DNA from: Dioscorea cayenensis subsp. rotundata
Taxonomy: Eukaryota > Streptophyta > Magnoliopsida > Dioscoreales > Dioscoreaceae
NCBI RefSeq assembly: GCF_009730915.1
Contig: NC_052475.1
Location: 25,047,016 to 25,111,015 of the forward strand
Direction of reading: 5' to 3'
DNA: 64,000 nucleotides
Positions 11,703 through 23,352 of this stretch are shown here, piece after piece. The position numbers and the translations under genes are program-made. Numbering within the stretch: the stretch's first letter is position 1; the number at the start of each line of letters is the position of its first letter. A model generated the notes under the pieces. The model was given only the letters and a program-made list of their open reading frames with translations, was not told the DNA's origin and ran no database searches.

Positions 11703-13472
11703 TATTATTATTATTTTTGGGGAAAATCAGAAATTTTTTTCAAATTTTGTTTTTCATTTGAATGTGGATTTGCAATTAGTGTGCTGGCGTCACTAAGTAC
11801 ACACACATAATATATATATATATATATAAATATAAAAAAATTGAATTGATAGGTTATAATGGCTTCATGATCTGTGTAGAGTTGTCCAAATCTTTATATA
11901 TTGATAATATATATATTCTTTTTATTATAATGAAGCATAGTTTTGTAATTTTTGTAATTATTATTTTATTAGTTATTAGAGTTCAGATGCTCATGAATTT
12001 TAATGATGATAATGTCATTAATTTTGTTTTTTTTTTTCTAATTATTAGAAACTATTCATGTATGGTATTGGGTTGTTGGATGTTTAAGTGTTATGATAGT
12101 TAGTGTAGGAATTTGATCTACTGTATATCCTTGTGTATTTTTAGTATGTTTAGCATCTTAATACCTTTGGGATATGCTCTCAATTATAGGGTATTTTGTG
12201 GAAGCCTAATTTCGTGGCACTTATAGTTTTGATGTTAGCTAGTCAGGTAAGTAAACCACCTATAAATATTAATATATGATGTATTTGTGACACTTGTTAA
12301 ATTGTTTTTATTAAATTATTTCTTCTATTGTTTGGTCGCTTGGCTATCTTATTAGTAAATTATTTTTTTTTAACATTGATTTCAGACTTATTTTTTGTTT
12401 AATTCTCGGTATTATTATTTTTTTTGGAATTTGTTTAAAAAGGTGAAAAATTCCTGGATTGTTTGATGATTCAGTATTGAGTAAATTTCTATATATTATG
12501 TTTCAGTAGGTTATTTCTTTTGAATTCCAAGTTATTTGTATGTATATATGTGTGTATAAATATGTATATTAACTTTGGTTATTTATTTGTTGTTTTGTTA
12601 AGTGTGTTATTGTTGATATAATTGGTTTAATTTTTGTAAGAAAAACGGGATCACCGAATTTCAGTATTTTTGTGTGGATATTGATTTTGGACCCAACATA
12701 TTTTATTATAGAAACTCGTAGTCCCCAATTAACTGTGCAATAACCCTGTCACTGGGGGTTAAACACTGACCGTGTCGACACGTACTTCTGACATAGAAAC
12801 TATAGTTTCGCATCGTTCCGTCGGTGAAGAATAACGGCTTCTGATATTCTGGCTCGGGTCACCGAGGGTAAACCTATGAGTTCCGAAATCCGACTCGGGT
12901 CACCGAGTTTAAATAAATGAGTTATGATATTTTGTTTTCGCATTAGTTGTTTGGGGGACATATATGCTTGTTATTTTGGTAAAGTAAATATGTTATGATT
13001 TATTTCCGATTTCTGAATTTCACTTTGTTATTTATTCCGCTTTGTTACATTTTATATACTTTTAGAAATTATTGAACATTTTTGTTATCCCGATATTTTT
13101 AGTGGTTGTTTACTGAGCTCCCAAACTAATTAAGTTGTTCTCTCTATCTTTCAGATCAGGAGTAGGGTTGGGTGGTGGACAGTTTAGCGGGATCGTTGAG
13201 TAAGTCGCCGCCTAGTTATATTTCAAGTTAATAAACTTTCTTTGTTGTGAACTTAGAACTTCTGTCTTATGTTTAATGTCTTGTGAGACACTTGTTATTT
13301 GCTTCCATTATATATCGGGCATTGTGCCTCTATGTTGTTTTTAAAAGTTAATGTATTTGTTAAAAGTTGTTTTATCTAGTGTGAGACAGGTTTTGAGGTC
13401 TTGCGTGCCTACTTGGTCACGACCTTGTAGGTATACGGCCGTTTGTCAATGTTCTAGGTTCGGGGCGTGACA
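11703..13472. mobile_element. LTR retrotransposon end, probably a Ty3/gypsy-type LTR
   Basis: This non-coding stretch runs from the gap to a sharp border at 13472, where cggggcgtgaca ends and the duplicated SABATH unit begins. Its last part (12650-13472) is GC-richer and contains a short imperfect repeat of ctcgggtcaccgag at about 12853-12910. Ending in TGACA, with single-copy-like duplicated DNA starting immediately after, is what an inserted LTR would give. The other end and any coding region must lie in or beyond the gap. The superfamily is inferred from general appearance only. Confidence 0.45.
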
Positions 13473-13703
13473 TATACACCCTCAAAATAAACACAACTGT
13501 AATTCATTATTACTTTCGTACAAAGACTTCATATCATGTACCGTTTGATAATAAACTTAACATGACACCGGCCTCCAAAAGTTAATGCACAGGATGGATT
13601 CCACGTTTGCATGCTCCAAACTCCAACATAAATGCAACTGATCCACTTTTGTAAATATTATGGTTTAAATCTGAAAACACTCTCGCATAAAATAAATTTT
13701 TTT

Positions 13704-15151
13704 CTACTTAATCTTCTGAACAAAAGCGCAAATGTTGGTAAGCCCACCGTCAGGATACATAGAGAAGTACCCTTCCATCAAGCTACTATACCTCTCAAAC
13801 AGTTCATCCATTATTTCTGCTCCAAAGTGACTCACAAATAATGATTCTGAGCCTGCCCTCATGCTCTTGACCGTTATTTGAGCAGTGGTTGCATTCTCTT
13901 CAACCTTACAATGTTCACAGGCATGATCTCTTGCTTCACCCCATCCAACATCAAACATCCTTATGCTTTTAATGGCAAACGATCCTTCTCTTTTGATAGC
14001 ATTCTTCACTTCCTTTGATGTAGGTGCGTAGAATGGCAGATTAAACGAATCTATTTTCTCCGTCTCCACAATGCCCTGCATGCATGCATCATAGACAACG
14101 TCTTCGTGTGAGAGTGCATGCATGCATTCATGTATCCATGTATATATTCATGGATCCATGAAGATGTATATATATACATACCTGGGAGGCCATATCCATT
14201 AGTGCTTGTGCCAAGAGCTCCCAGTGGAGGTAGATACCTTCAACAGAGGGATCTTCATCTTTCCTTGCAACCAGTGTAAACACCATGCAACCATCGTGAA
14301 TCAGTTCTTCAGCTCGGCATTTGAGAAACTGCGAGAAATCTCTCTCGAACTGTTTGGTGTATGCCTCTAATACAAAAGGAGGACTTGTTTTGGAGATGCT
14401 TACATTTCCTTTGTTTAGCCCTGTTTTTGGAGCTCCAGAGGAACCTATGATGCCAAAATGGTAGGCTTGTTTAATTTGTCCTCTTATTGGTTAAGTGTTA
14501 GATCAGAAACTTCTAATAAAAACCATTTTTTTAGCTACCTATGAACAAGACCGAAACAGAAAAATATATGATCGTTTTTCATGATCTCGAAAAAGAAAAA
14601 GTTGACCTGAGAAAGCCAGTGGAGGCATGTGGAAGAGTGGACAAAAATGAATTGTCTGGGTGGGAAACAAGCGGCCATAGAATGAACCAGGAGCCACTGA
14701 GATGAAACAAGGGTGACTCCTTTTGAAGTCTTCAAATGATCCAATGAGTCCATTGAAATCATTGCTTGGTAGGTCATTCAACATTATATGAATCTCTGGC
14801 AATGACTTCTGGTTGAGCTCCTTGCACACTGACTCCACTGCATCAATGGCATCAGAGACTGCAACCAAGGTATTAGGTCCTGAAGAACAACCTAAGTCTG
14901 CAATGGTCATGACCTTAGGAGAGGATGTGTTCTTGAATGCTTCCATCATTGCTCTTTCCCTCTCTGTCTTGGTCAATGCTTGTATCAAACTCTGCAAAAT
15001 ATACTAGAAGTCGTTACACGCGCGCGCGCACGAACGCACAAATTTTTTATGTAAGGAGATCGAAAGAGTAAATCACTTGGATTGTGGAGTTCTTGGCGTA
15101 GCTCATGTCATCGTTGCCACCATTCATGTGAAGAACTTGCTCAACTTCCAT
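13704..15151 (-). CDS. SABATH methyltransferase, copy 2, with scrambled active-site segment
   Basis: This is a near-identical copy of the gene at 5647-7095 with the same four exons: 15151-15077, 14991-14607, 14444-14182 and 14075-13704. Exon 2 is one base longer and exon 3 two bases longer than in copy 1. The first insertion shifts the frame just after PTQTIHF, and the second restores it before LNKGNVSIS. The frame is therefore open for 364 residues, but about 20 residues including the conserved HSSTCLHWLSQVP are replaced by unrelated ones. The enzyme as written should be inactive. Every homopolymer in the surrounding 230 bases is longer than in copy 1, so a consensus error is a serious alternative. 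Other differences are few, for example Lys to Met and Ile to Thr near the C-terminus. Confidence 0.75.
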
Positions 15152-15231
15152 GTTGGCCCTTGAAATTGTGTAATATAAGGAGCAATTGTTTTGGTACCTA
15201 TGAAAATTATGATATGAGATGACGAGTGGGT

Positions 15232-15241
15232 TATTTATATA
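15232..15241 (-). promoter_or_regulatory. TATA box of SABATH copy 2
   Basis: The complement reads tatataaata about 85 bases upstream of the ATG at 15151. It is in the same position as in copy 1 and differs by one base. Its conservation suggests that copy 2 kept its promoter. Confidence 0.5.
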
Positions 15242-15405
15242 GGGATGCAAGGCATGTTAGTTTTAATATGAGCTTTTTAATCAATTTAAATAATTAATTT
15301 GAATGAAACATGTGCACTTAATTAGTACATAGGTATAAAGAACCTGGAATGAATGTTATAACTATGTTATCATGTGTTAGATAGGTTTTAGTCGAATGAA
15401 TATTA

Positions 15406-16482
15406 GGCATCTCTAACTATATGATCCCAAATCCTAAATTTTGGAGTCATAATTATTATTATTTTTTAAAATAAATGTGGATAAACCACAGATTTATTGA
15501 AAAGAAAATAACAGTACAAAGTAGGAAACTCCTCCCACCAAGGGTGGGGAGAAACAAAAAACAACAAAAGGAAGTAAAAAAGACGAGGAGAATAATCTAG
15601 GTAGGCGGAAAACACCGTCTGGCATCTCAAGCCTTCCTAGATAGACAGCAGGAGCAACTACTCCTAAGCAGCGTCAGCAACAAGGTCAGAATCGCCAGCA
15701 GGGTTAGAGACTCTAGCGCTGAGGAAGTTGAGTGAGCGCTTAATCTTCTGAGAAGCTTCATTGAGTGATTGCTGATGGCTATCAGCAGCTGTTGAGAACC
15801 AAGAAAGAAGTGAGGTCATAATTATTAGCTCCAATCCATCCCAAATATTACTTCAAATTTGAAGTTTTGGGGTGGGGGTCCCCAAATTTGAGGTTTATTT
15901 GTGATCCCAAATTTGAGGTCCCACGCATATATTATTTTTTTAATTAATATTTTTATTATTATTATAATTAAAATTATAAAGTTAATAATTCATGAATATA
16001 ATTATAAGTAGTCAATTTTTACTTACAATATTAATTAATTAATTTCTTGTACAATTAATTATTTAATAATAAAATTGTTAAATAAATTAATTTATGATAA
16101 ATTTATTGAATTGAAATAGTTAAAAATATATTATAAACAATGAAAGGCACATGCACTACGAATTTAAAACAAAATACATTCATAATAATATTGATAATGC
16201 TGCATAAACATTCTCCGATAATAAACAAAGGCATTAAATAACCTTAATAAAAACTAATGCAATGTAAAACTAATTAAATTATTGTTAAAAATAATTAATT
16301 TCAAATATTTTTTGATTAAATAGTAGTAGTAGTAGTAATAATAATAATAATAATAAAAGGATGTGTAAGGAATATTTTAGAAAATACACTTTTTTGGGGT
16401 AAAATTTGGAGTTTGGGGTTGGAGTATAATTTACTGTAGTAAAATCAAATTTAGGATTTCAGGTTGTGGGTTGGAGATGGCC
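15406..16482. mobile_element. Harbinger-like MITE, copy in second duplicate
   Basis: This is the same MITE as 7356-8035, interrupted by the LINE insertion at 15459-15814. It has the same terminal words ggcatctctaactat and ggttggagatggcc. A tag/taa triplet tract at about 16321-16356 is longer than in the first copy. Confidence 0.6.
15459..15814 (-). mobile_element. 5'-truncated LINE insertion with 13-bp target duplication
   Basis: The insertion is flanked by perfect direct repeats gtcataattatta at 15446-15458 and 15815-15827. The uninterrupted target is present in the first duplicate. On the minus strand it ends in an oligo-A tail preceded by ctgtggtttatccaca, the tail motif shared with other LINEs here. 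Its body encodes only the last part of ORF2. All features fit target-primed reverse transcription with early stop. It is non-functional. Confidence 0.9.
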
Positions 16483-16547
16483 TAACTCTCAATGAAGAGA
16501 AATTCATGGTTAGAATCTTCCAGGCAGGTGTTATCAATTACTCCAAT

Positions 16548-17067
16548 TTTTTTTTAGTGGATAAACCATATATTTATTAGAAGAAAAATATAGTACATTT
16601 GCCGTGAGGGGCAAAATGGAAGTGCAAGATAACCCACTCGTCGTGGAACAAACAAAGTAGAAGAGGAAAATAACATAGAGCGTCCCCAAGAAAAATACAA
16701 GAGCATCATTTGTCCCCACGGGTCAACTCTAGCTAGCAAACAAAATTGTAAGGACTCTGTTGGTGCTATCAATCATCTCTTTGGGGTTGCTCAGCTCACC
16801 TCCTCTAATGTCCCTGAACTCTATGCTCCTCTTAACTGCGTTGACTAGATCTTCTAACTTTTGTCTCTTCTGTTCATGTACTACAAAGATCCAATATAAA
16901 AACAAGTAATCAATCTTTACAATTAAAGAGAGAAATGAGATAAAAACAGAATAAAAAACGCGCCTATTTTATTCAAGCCAAACAGTCCAAATGATAGCTC
17001 TAGCTAGGGTGTCCCAGGTTTCTTTGAGTGGTCCTATAAGATATGCTTCTCAAGGCCTCCACATATC
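16548..17067 (-). mobile_element. LINE remnant, second duplicate, 3' portion
   Basis: This is the counterpart of 8101-8620. The plus strand shows oligo-T then agtggataaaccat, the complement of the LINE tail, followed by decayed ORF2 C-terminal sequence. It is separated from the rest of the LINE (18968 onward) by the CACTA-ended insertion. Confidence 0.7.
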
Positions 17068-17933
17068 CGTGATCGATGATGCCTCATACTCGAGCGAGAT
17101 CTTCACCTCTCCCATTGGGATCTGAAGTGCCTTTAAGCACCAGCCACGGGGTCGTGAGCGTCGCAGGGCTCCCTCCGAGGATCTCTGCCGCAAGGTACAC
17201 CAAAAGACACGAACCCTAAACACAAAAGAACGAGAGAGAGAGAGCGATTAGGCCATCAGGGTTTCTCTCAGCGAGAACTTAATTTAAAAAAAAGGAGATG
17301 AGATTCATGTCCGTCATTAACTTTTTGCCCTTGAGTCCCTACAATCTATAGAACTCATAGTTAAGACCTATTTTACTTGGTTTCAAAGCAAAGGTTTTTA
17401 ATAAATCAATGCTCTGAAAAATCCATTAGTACTTAAAAAAATAACATATTTTTTTACAATAATCTTTTTGTTTCATTAATTTATCTTGTTATTTAAAAAA
17501 ATTAAATAAATAAACAAGCATAAATATTTAAAAACATATTTCACCCATAAATTTAATATAATTTTATCATTTAATCCTTCATTAAATATCTAATATAACA
17601 ATAATAAATTTAGGAGGTTTAAATCAACACTATATATTCATTCATATTATATTTTCTTATAATTATAAGAAATAAAATAAATAAATATTTTATAGATGAA
17701 CATTAAAATATTTTATAATTATCTTTTGATAAATTGATATATTATAAATATATAGTAACAATAATTAAAAATAAATTAATATCTTACTAAATGTCATCAT
17801 AAAATTGTTTTCTAGATCAATATCTTATCTTTTTGTTTTTTTATATATAATATAGTGGTAATATTTTATTTTTTTAAATATTTTGTTATAATCTAAATAT
17901 AATCAAAAGTTAGTTTTTAGATATTTAAAAAAA

Positions 17934-17999
<66 letters not shown>

Positions 18000-18967
18000 G
18001 GTATTAGTATTATTAATAATAGTAAATAATAGTTTATATTTGAAAGTAAGTTAATAATATTTATGTATATCAATGTTTACATTAATTTAATGGAGTGATG
18101 GATTCTCATGTGATTTGAAATTTCGAATCAAGGGTAGAGATGATTTTGGAGAAGAATCAAATGGTTGATAGTGAAGCCCACATATTTATTTAATTAGCAA
18201 ATTATTAATAATTAAATGGACATTAGTATAAAAATTAACTAAAATTGTAAACTTATATTAATTATCTTGCATATTTTTAATATTTCTAAATTTTGTAAAT
18301 AATTTATTAACTAAATAAAAAATTAGCGATTAAAATTGAGACCGTGATTTCCATGAATTAAGAAAAGCCTTTTTTTTAATTATTTTTAGTTGAAAACTTA
18401 TTTATATTAAATATATATACAATTAATTCTGGCGTTTCTATCTCCCATTATTATTTAATTATTTTATTAATTTTAATATAATAATTTAAATTAGGAATAA
18501 AAAAAATATAGTGGGAGGGGTTAATAACCCCGGAGTTAGCACTTAGTAACCCCGCCGCCGGGGTTATATCTCCCATTTAAAATAATTGATTATATTATTA
18601 TTTTATTAATTTTAATATAATATTTAAATAATAAGAATGACAAAATATAGTAGGATGGGAGGGGTTGATAACGTCGGCACCGGGGTTACTGTCAATCTTA
18701 TAATAATAATTTTCAAAATATTAACAATTTATTTTAAATCATAGAAATAAAATTAATTCTTTTCACCAACGGAATTTCCCACGGAAATTATCACCGACGG
18801 AATTTTCTGTTGGTGATAAAATTATATTCCGTCACTAATATGTTCTGAGGTGTTAAAAATTGTTCGTTGGAATTCCGTCACAAATTCCGTCAGTGATATT
18901 GATATTACCAATGGAAAAAATTCCGTTGGAAAAATTCCGTTAGTGATGCGACTGTTTTCTTGTAGTG
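17068..18967 (-). mobile_element. CACTA (En/Spm)-type terminal segment, other end not found
   Basis: The right border, read on the minus strand, starts cactacaagaaaacagtcgc, the canonical end of plant CACTA transposons. It is followed within 230 bases by several sub-terminal repeats of the ttccgtNggtgat type (18760-18950). No matching CACTA end is visible at the left border (17068), so the element is truncated or was rearranged. The left 150 bases differ from the AT-rich rest. On the minus strand they contain an open coding-like stretch (LAAEILGGSPATLTTPWLVL), perhaps a captured gene fragment. The middle is AT-rich, with a TTA microsatellite at about 17936-18000 and an imperfect 130-bp repeat at 18420-18690. 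No transposase is seen. Confidence 0.65.
17936..18000. repeat. ATT/TTA microsatellite
   Basis: About twenty tandem copies of tta/att with a single interruption, inside the CACTA-ended insertion. Confidence 0.9.
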
Positions 18968-19900
18968 AGGCTCTTACCGAAGTGTTCCCAAATACGTGCA
19001 ACAATAGGCAGTAGATGAGTAAATGATCATTTGTTTCGATAGCCACATAATAGAACACACATGTAGTAATTGAGAGTATGTTGCATCTTCCTTAATTTGG
19101 TGAGATTTTCTTGAGTATCATGTTATCTCATGCTAACCACACAAAGGCCTTAACCTTTATAGGACAAAGATCCATGCCAAATAGCAAGGTTGGTCCCACA
19201 ATGAATCCCTCTATTTACTAAAGAGTTAGAAAGATTTAATTGAGAAGGTTCCATTGGGAGCGAACCTCCATTTTTTCATGTCCCTAGTCTTATTGTTGTT
19301 TAGGAATAAGATTATCGAGTGAGAGGTCTATGTCTCTCAATTTAGACAGAAACACGCGTGATGGTGGGTTTTGTTAAAAATAATTGAATTGCAAAATCAA
19401 TTGTCCACATCAGTTTTCCTCTGTGAGGATCTTCCACCCCCGTTTACTTAGCAAGGCTAGGTTGAACCGTGAGAGATTTAGAATCTCCATTCTCCTTGGT
19501 TTCTAGATTGACAAAGGCATTTCCAGCTGACTACCTACAACTGGTCTTGTCTAGATTCGATCCACGTCACAAAAAATCTCGACAGATTCGATCAATTTTC
19601 CTAGTGACCCAAATAGAGAGTTTGTAAATTAATTGACATCAAATAAGTGTAAATAGTTGTAAAGACTGTCCATGTTAACCGGTGTAAGTCGACCTCCTAA
19701 ACTAACCAATTTAGAATTTTACACAGAGAATCGTGAGCACGCTTTGGACATCAGATTATTTCAGTCCCGACATCGAGATATCCTTCCCGATAAAGGAAGT
19801 CCAAGATAGAGCCACACAATCTCCACAACGTTTTCCCCATCTTCCTTTTCTAGGTTGACAGAGGTGCTCCAAATTTCGTCCACAACTTTTGATTCCCATT
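18968..19900 (-). mobile_element. LINE remnant, second duplicate, 5' portion
   Basis: This continues the LINE of 16548-17067. Up to 19677 it matches 8655-9357 in the first duplicate. Beyond that, 19678-19900 has no counterpart there but still looks like decayed LINE coding sequence on the minus strand. The second duplicate therefore seems to keep more of the parent LINE. The boundary at 19900 is approximate. Confidence 0.5.
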
Positions 19901-22342
19901 AGCTTCATACTTTTTTCTTTGATGATAAAGTTGATTCCTTTATTTCAAAATAAAAAATAAATAATAAAGTTGATTCCTTTTTGATACAGCTTTTTATTCC
20001 CAACAGCTTCATACTTTTTCCTTTATTTTGGTAGAGTGGATCACCCTACACTTTATTGAAAAAAAATTAAAACAAAAGTATAGATCATGTTAAAATCGTA
20101 ATAGTGAAACTCTAATTAAAACATTAAACTTATATGAATATTGAAGATTCAAATCTCTCTCAATACACTGTTTAAGTGTTAATTAAATGTGTCCCCACAT
20201 TATAAATATATATATGCACAAACTATACCAGAAAAGGAAAAGCAAAACAAGTACCACAGCATTCATCATAGGTGGGAGGGGACATAAAACAAGCTAGATG
20301 AGGCTATCAACTCTCTCTTTAGGTGTCAGACATGCAGCTTCACCGTCATCTGCTTCTGGCTTAATTCTTTGTCTGCAAAAGATCATATATTTTACTTTGA
20401 TAAATTTCAGATGTGGTGTTAGAGAAGTTTAAATGTATTAATTTTTTTTTTGTGATAAAAGATAAATGTATTAATTCATTTCCACTACTAGTTTTTATTT
20501 TTTAAATGCAGAGCGAATCATGCGCATGCATATGGGGAAATGATGGCCCATATTTATTATATCATTTAGTTGAAACGAGAATTATATTGTAAGTTTGCTC
20601 CCACAATCGGGACCTTTATTATCAATTTTTTTTTTTGAAATAAAGTGGATAAATCACTTTTTATCATTACTTCATCTAGCATTTTGAATTCGGATAATGA
20701 ACTTCTATAATATATGCCTTTCACTGTAAAGTTTGTATCATTGAATATGAACCCTTTGACTTTCACTACTAGTTTGTTTAATACTATTTTTAAATGAAAC
20801 CTTTATCTCATAATATTTTGTTATCTTTGTAGGTTTATGTCTGTGTATACAAATCACACTATATTTCGTGTAAAGAACATGGCGTAACTGATCATGCATA
20901 TGATTGGGTTCTCAATGGATTTTTTTTCTAATTATTATTATTATCAATGTGGATAAGCTATAAAAATGTGTATAGGCGAAGAGTTAATCTATTTATTCAC
21001 CTATAATCTTTTATTTTATATGAGTTGAGGTTTGAACCAATCTTTTTAGTAAGACACAAATATACTATGTATGAGACTCAATGCCAATAAACCAAAAGAT
21101 CAGTAGCTCTCGATTAAAGTTATAAATCAAGTAAGAGAATTCAATAATTTCCACTCTTTTTTTTTCCTTCGATAAACTTTTGAAAAAGAGGACAAGCCTC
21201 TAAGTTAGTCAAAGGACGTACATAGAATTAATGCCTCACTCACCCAGCCTTGACTTTGGATTATTGAGGTCCGCATAGGGGTCCATACTTTTGTGGAGTT
21301 AATTCCTCTATATGAGATTCTAACTCTCACCACCTTTCCTCTCTCCCAAAGGACGATTGATTAGTGCTACTAACCACCCAAATTGAGTGGCTTAGTTTGG
21401 CACAAACCAAAATATTCAAATGGTTAAATTAATTTACTCCGTAGAATTTTCTTAATTTCAAGGTTTTCTTTAGGTATATTGATGTAGGCAAAGCAATTCC
21501 AGCAAAACAAGAAGGGCCTAATATCACTAAAGCATAACATAGTCAGCCACCTCATTTCTCTTAGCTTTAATTCAATTAAAGCTTTGTTTGGAGTATTTTT
21601 ATCTTTTCATTTCTTAGGGCTGCAGATTGCCTTCTTTTCCTTTAAGTAGTTAGCATCAATGTCTTTTTGGCTGCTGAAAAAGTAAAAAACAAATTTTTGC
21701 ATCTACTTAGAGAAATCTCATGGATAGATTTCTTGTATATATTCTGCATCATATATATACTAAACATGTTTCACAGATTCCCTAGATCGATTTCAAGAGT
21801 TTCTTTAGGTCATTAGGTGCATATCATAAACATGTTTCATTGTGCATAGAGCATTAGGAAGTTAACATGCGAAATTTTCAAAAACATATAAAAGGGGCCT
21901 GATACTCTCCTTTTAAGTCTTGCAAAAGGACAGTTTAATTAAAAGGTGTTGGACATAACGACTTCAGAAACATTGTGTGGTGCTTACAAGTTACGCAGAA
22001 AACACAATATTGGATTGATACATATGATCCTGTGGATATGTAATCAACCGTTTCAAATAATTGAACACTTAAGAGTTTAGGCGAATCATGTTCCTGTGAA
22101 AGATGTTGATTGGTTGAGGAATTTTTTGTGTTCTAAAATTTTGTAATTACACTAAATATTAATTCAAGCAAAAGTTTCTATCATTTCTACACTACATTTG
22201 CTATAGCAATCTTGGTATCGAGGTTTGACTCAGTAAAATTTTGTTTTCTTAATAAATAGTTTGAGTTTGTGTTAGGCTAGACTCTGTTATTGAATGGTTT
22301 TATCTAAATTATATAGTAATATATTTATAGGAGTTTTTTTTA
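19901..22342. other. Intergenic, small repeat remnants only
   Basis: No gene is recognised. A LINE-type tail complement (oligo-T then aaataaagtggataaatcac) lies at about 20625-20665. A similar but weaker one (agtggatcaccctacac) lies at 20035. Bases 21900-22340 resemble 1960-2400. The rest is AT-rich single-copy-looking sequence. Confidence 0.35.
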
Positions 22343-23049
22343 ATAAATTTAGTGGAAATTGCCAAAAAAACCCTTTAAGTTTGTAAAATTGCCAAAAACA
22401 CCCCATTAGTTTTGCAATCCCCAAAATTCCCCTCCTTTTAAACTCTATGTTTTTCAAACCCCCAAACCCTGTAACGGATGTGAACGGAGTGAGTTTCAAA
22501 TTTTTTGGACGAAAATGCCTTTGCATGGGGAGTCGTGGCTGCAGCCATCTCGGCGATTTGAGAGGAAGTGGGCGGTTTTCCGTAGGGGTAACCCCGAGAG
22601 CAATTTATTGGAGCCGCTTTAATTGCTTTTTCTCAACTCACGCCTTCGACTTTTTCCATTTCAAGCTGTCTCCGAGTTGTCTCTACCGCGAAGCCTCCGT
22701 AATCGGCATTTCATCGCCTTTTCCCTTTCCACCCGTGATCTCGAAGGAGAAGTCCTCCCGCTAGACTAGTTGGCATTTCATCGCTTTGAAATCTAAGGTA
22801 TTGAGTATGGTTTTTATGTTAACTGCTGCTACAAAAGAAAGATTTTTTTCGGTTTTGTTTTGTGCTCCTGCTTTTTGTTGGAAGATATCGAAGTCTGCAG
22901 GGGGATTTCTACTGGGGTTTTTGTTAGTCTGCAGGGAGATTTCTCGTCTGGGGTTTTTGTTTTTATTTTTGCATTTTCGTATGTATACACTATCGAATTA
23001 GTTTTTTTCGATTGTTATGATTTGTGTAATATTTATAATGTACATTTCC

Positions 23050-23252
23050 GCTTTCGCTTTGATATGGTTGAAGTTTTACAAATGAGGGTTGACGTTTAAG
23101 AAATGAGATGTTACGCTTTTAACATTTGTTGTCCCCTGCTTTAAGTATTCTCGCCTCTGCTTTAACAAAATGGGTCTCTGCTTTAACATTTTTATATCTC
23201 TCGCTTTAATAACTGAGAGTTTACCGTTTAAAACCTTATATTTCCGCTTAAA
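23050..23252 (+). repeat. Phased GTTTAA/GCTTTAA array 1
   Basis: Variants of gYtttaa begin at 23050, 23073, 23094, 23115, 23138, 23159, 23180, 23203, 23226 and 23246, spacings of 20-23 bases. The sequence between the cores is not conserved. The array lies just upstream of the coding remnant at 23353. Confidence 0.75.
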
Positions 23253-23352
23253 CTTTTGTCAATACTGCATGTTGAATGTGTTGTTATTGTCGCAGGCTTG
23301 TGATTATGGCGGTCAATGTTGAATGTGTTGTTATTGTCTCAGGCTTGTGATT

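Larger units (their letters stand above)
13473..19677. repeat. Duplicated segment, copy 2 with later insertions
   Basis: This copy matches 5413-9357. It carries SABATH copy 2, the Harbinger-like MITE (15406-16482) and the LINE remnant. A truncated LINE at 15459-15814 and a CACTA-ended segment at 17068-18967 are absent from copy 1, so they inserted after the duplication. Copy 1 has about 30 bases (gtgtagggagtgagtgag and following) at the CACTA site that are missing here. Confidence 0.85.

Noticed and set aside
10282-11796. 504-residue open frame across the gap
   Set aside because: Two thirds of it is translated N. Only the first 140 residues are real, and these are a LINE reverse transcriptase fragment.
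22447-22764. Small protein gene at the left end of the Mutator-like element
   Set aside because: It starts in the terminal inverted repeat, has no recognisable motif, and its composition is that of the element end.
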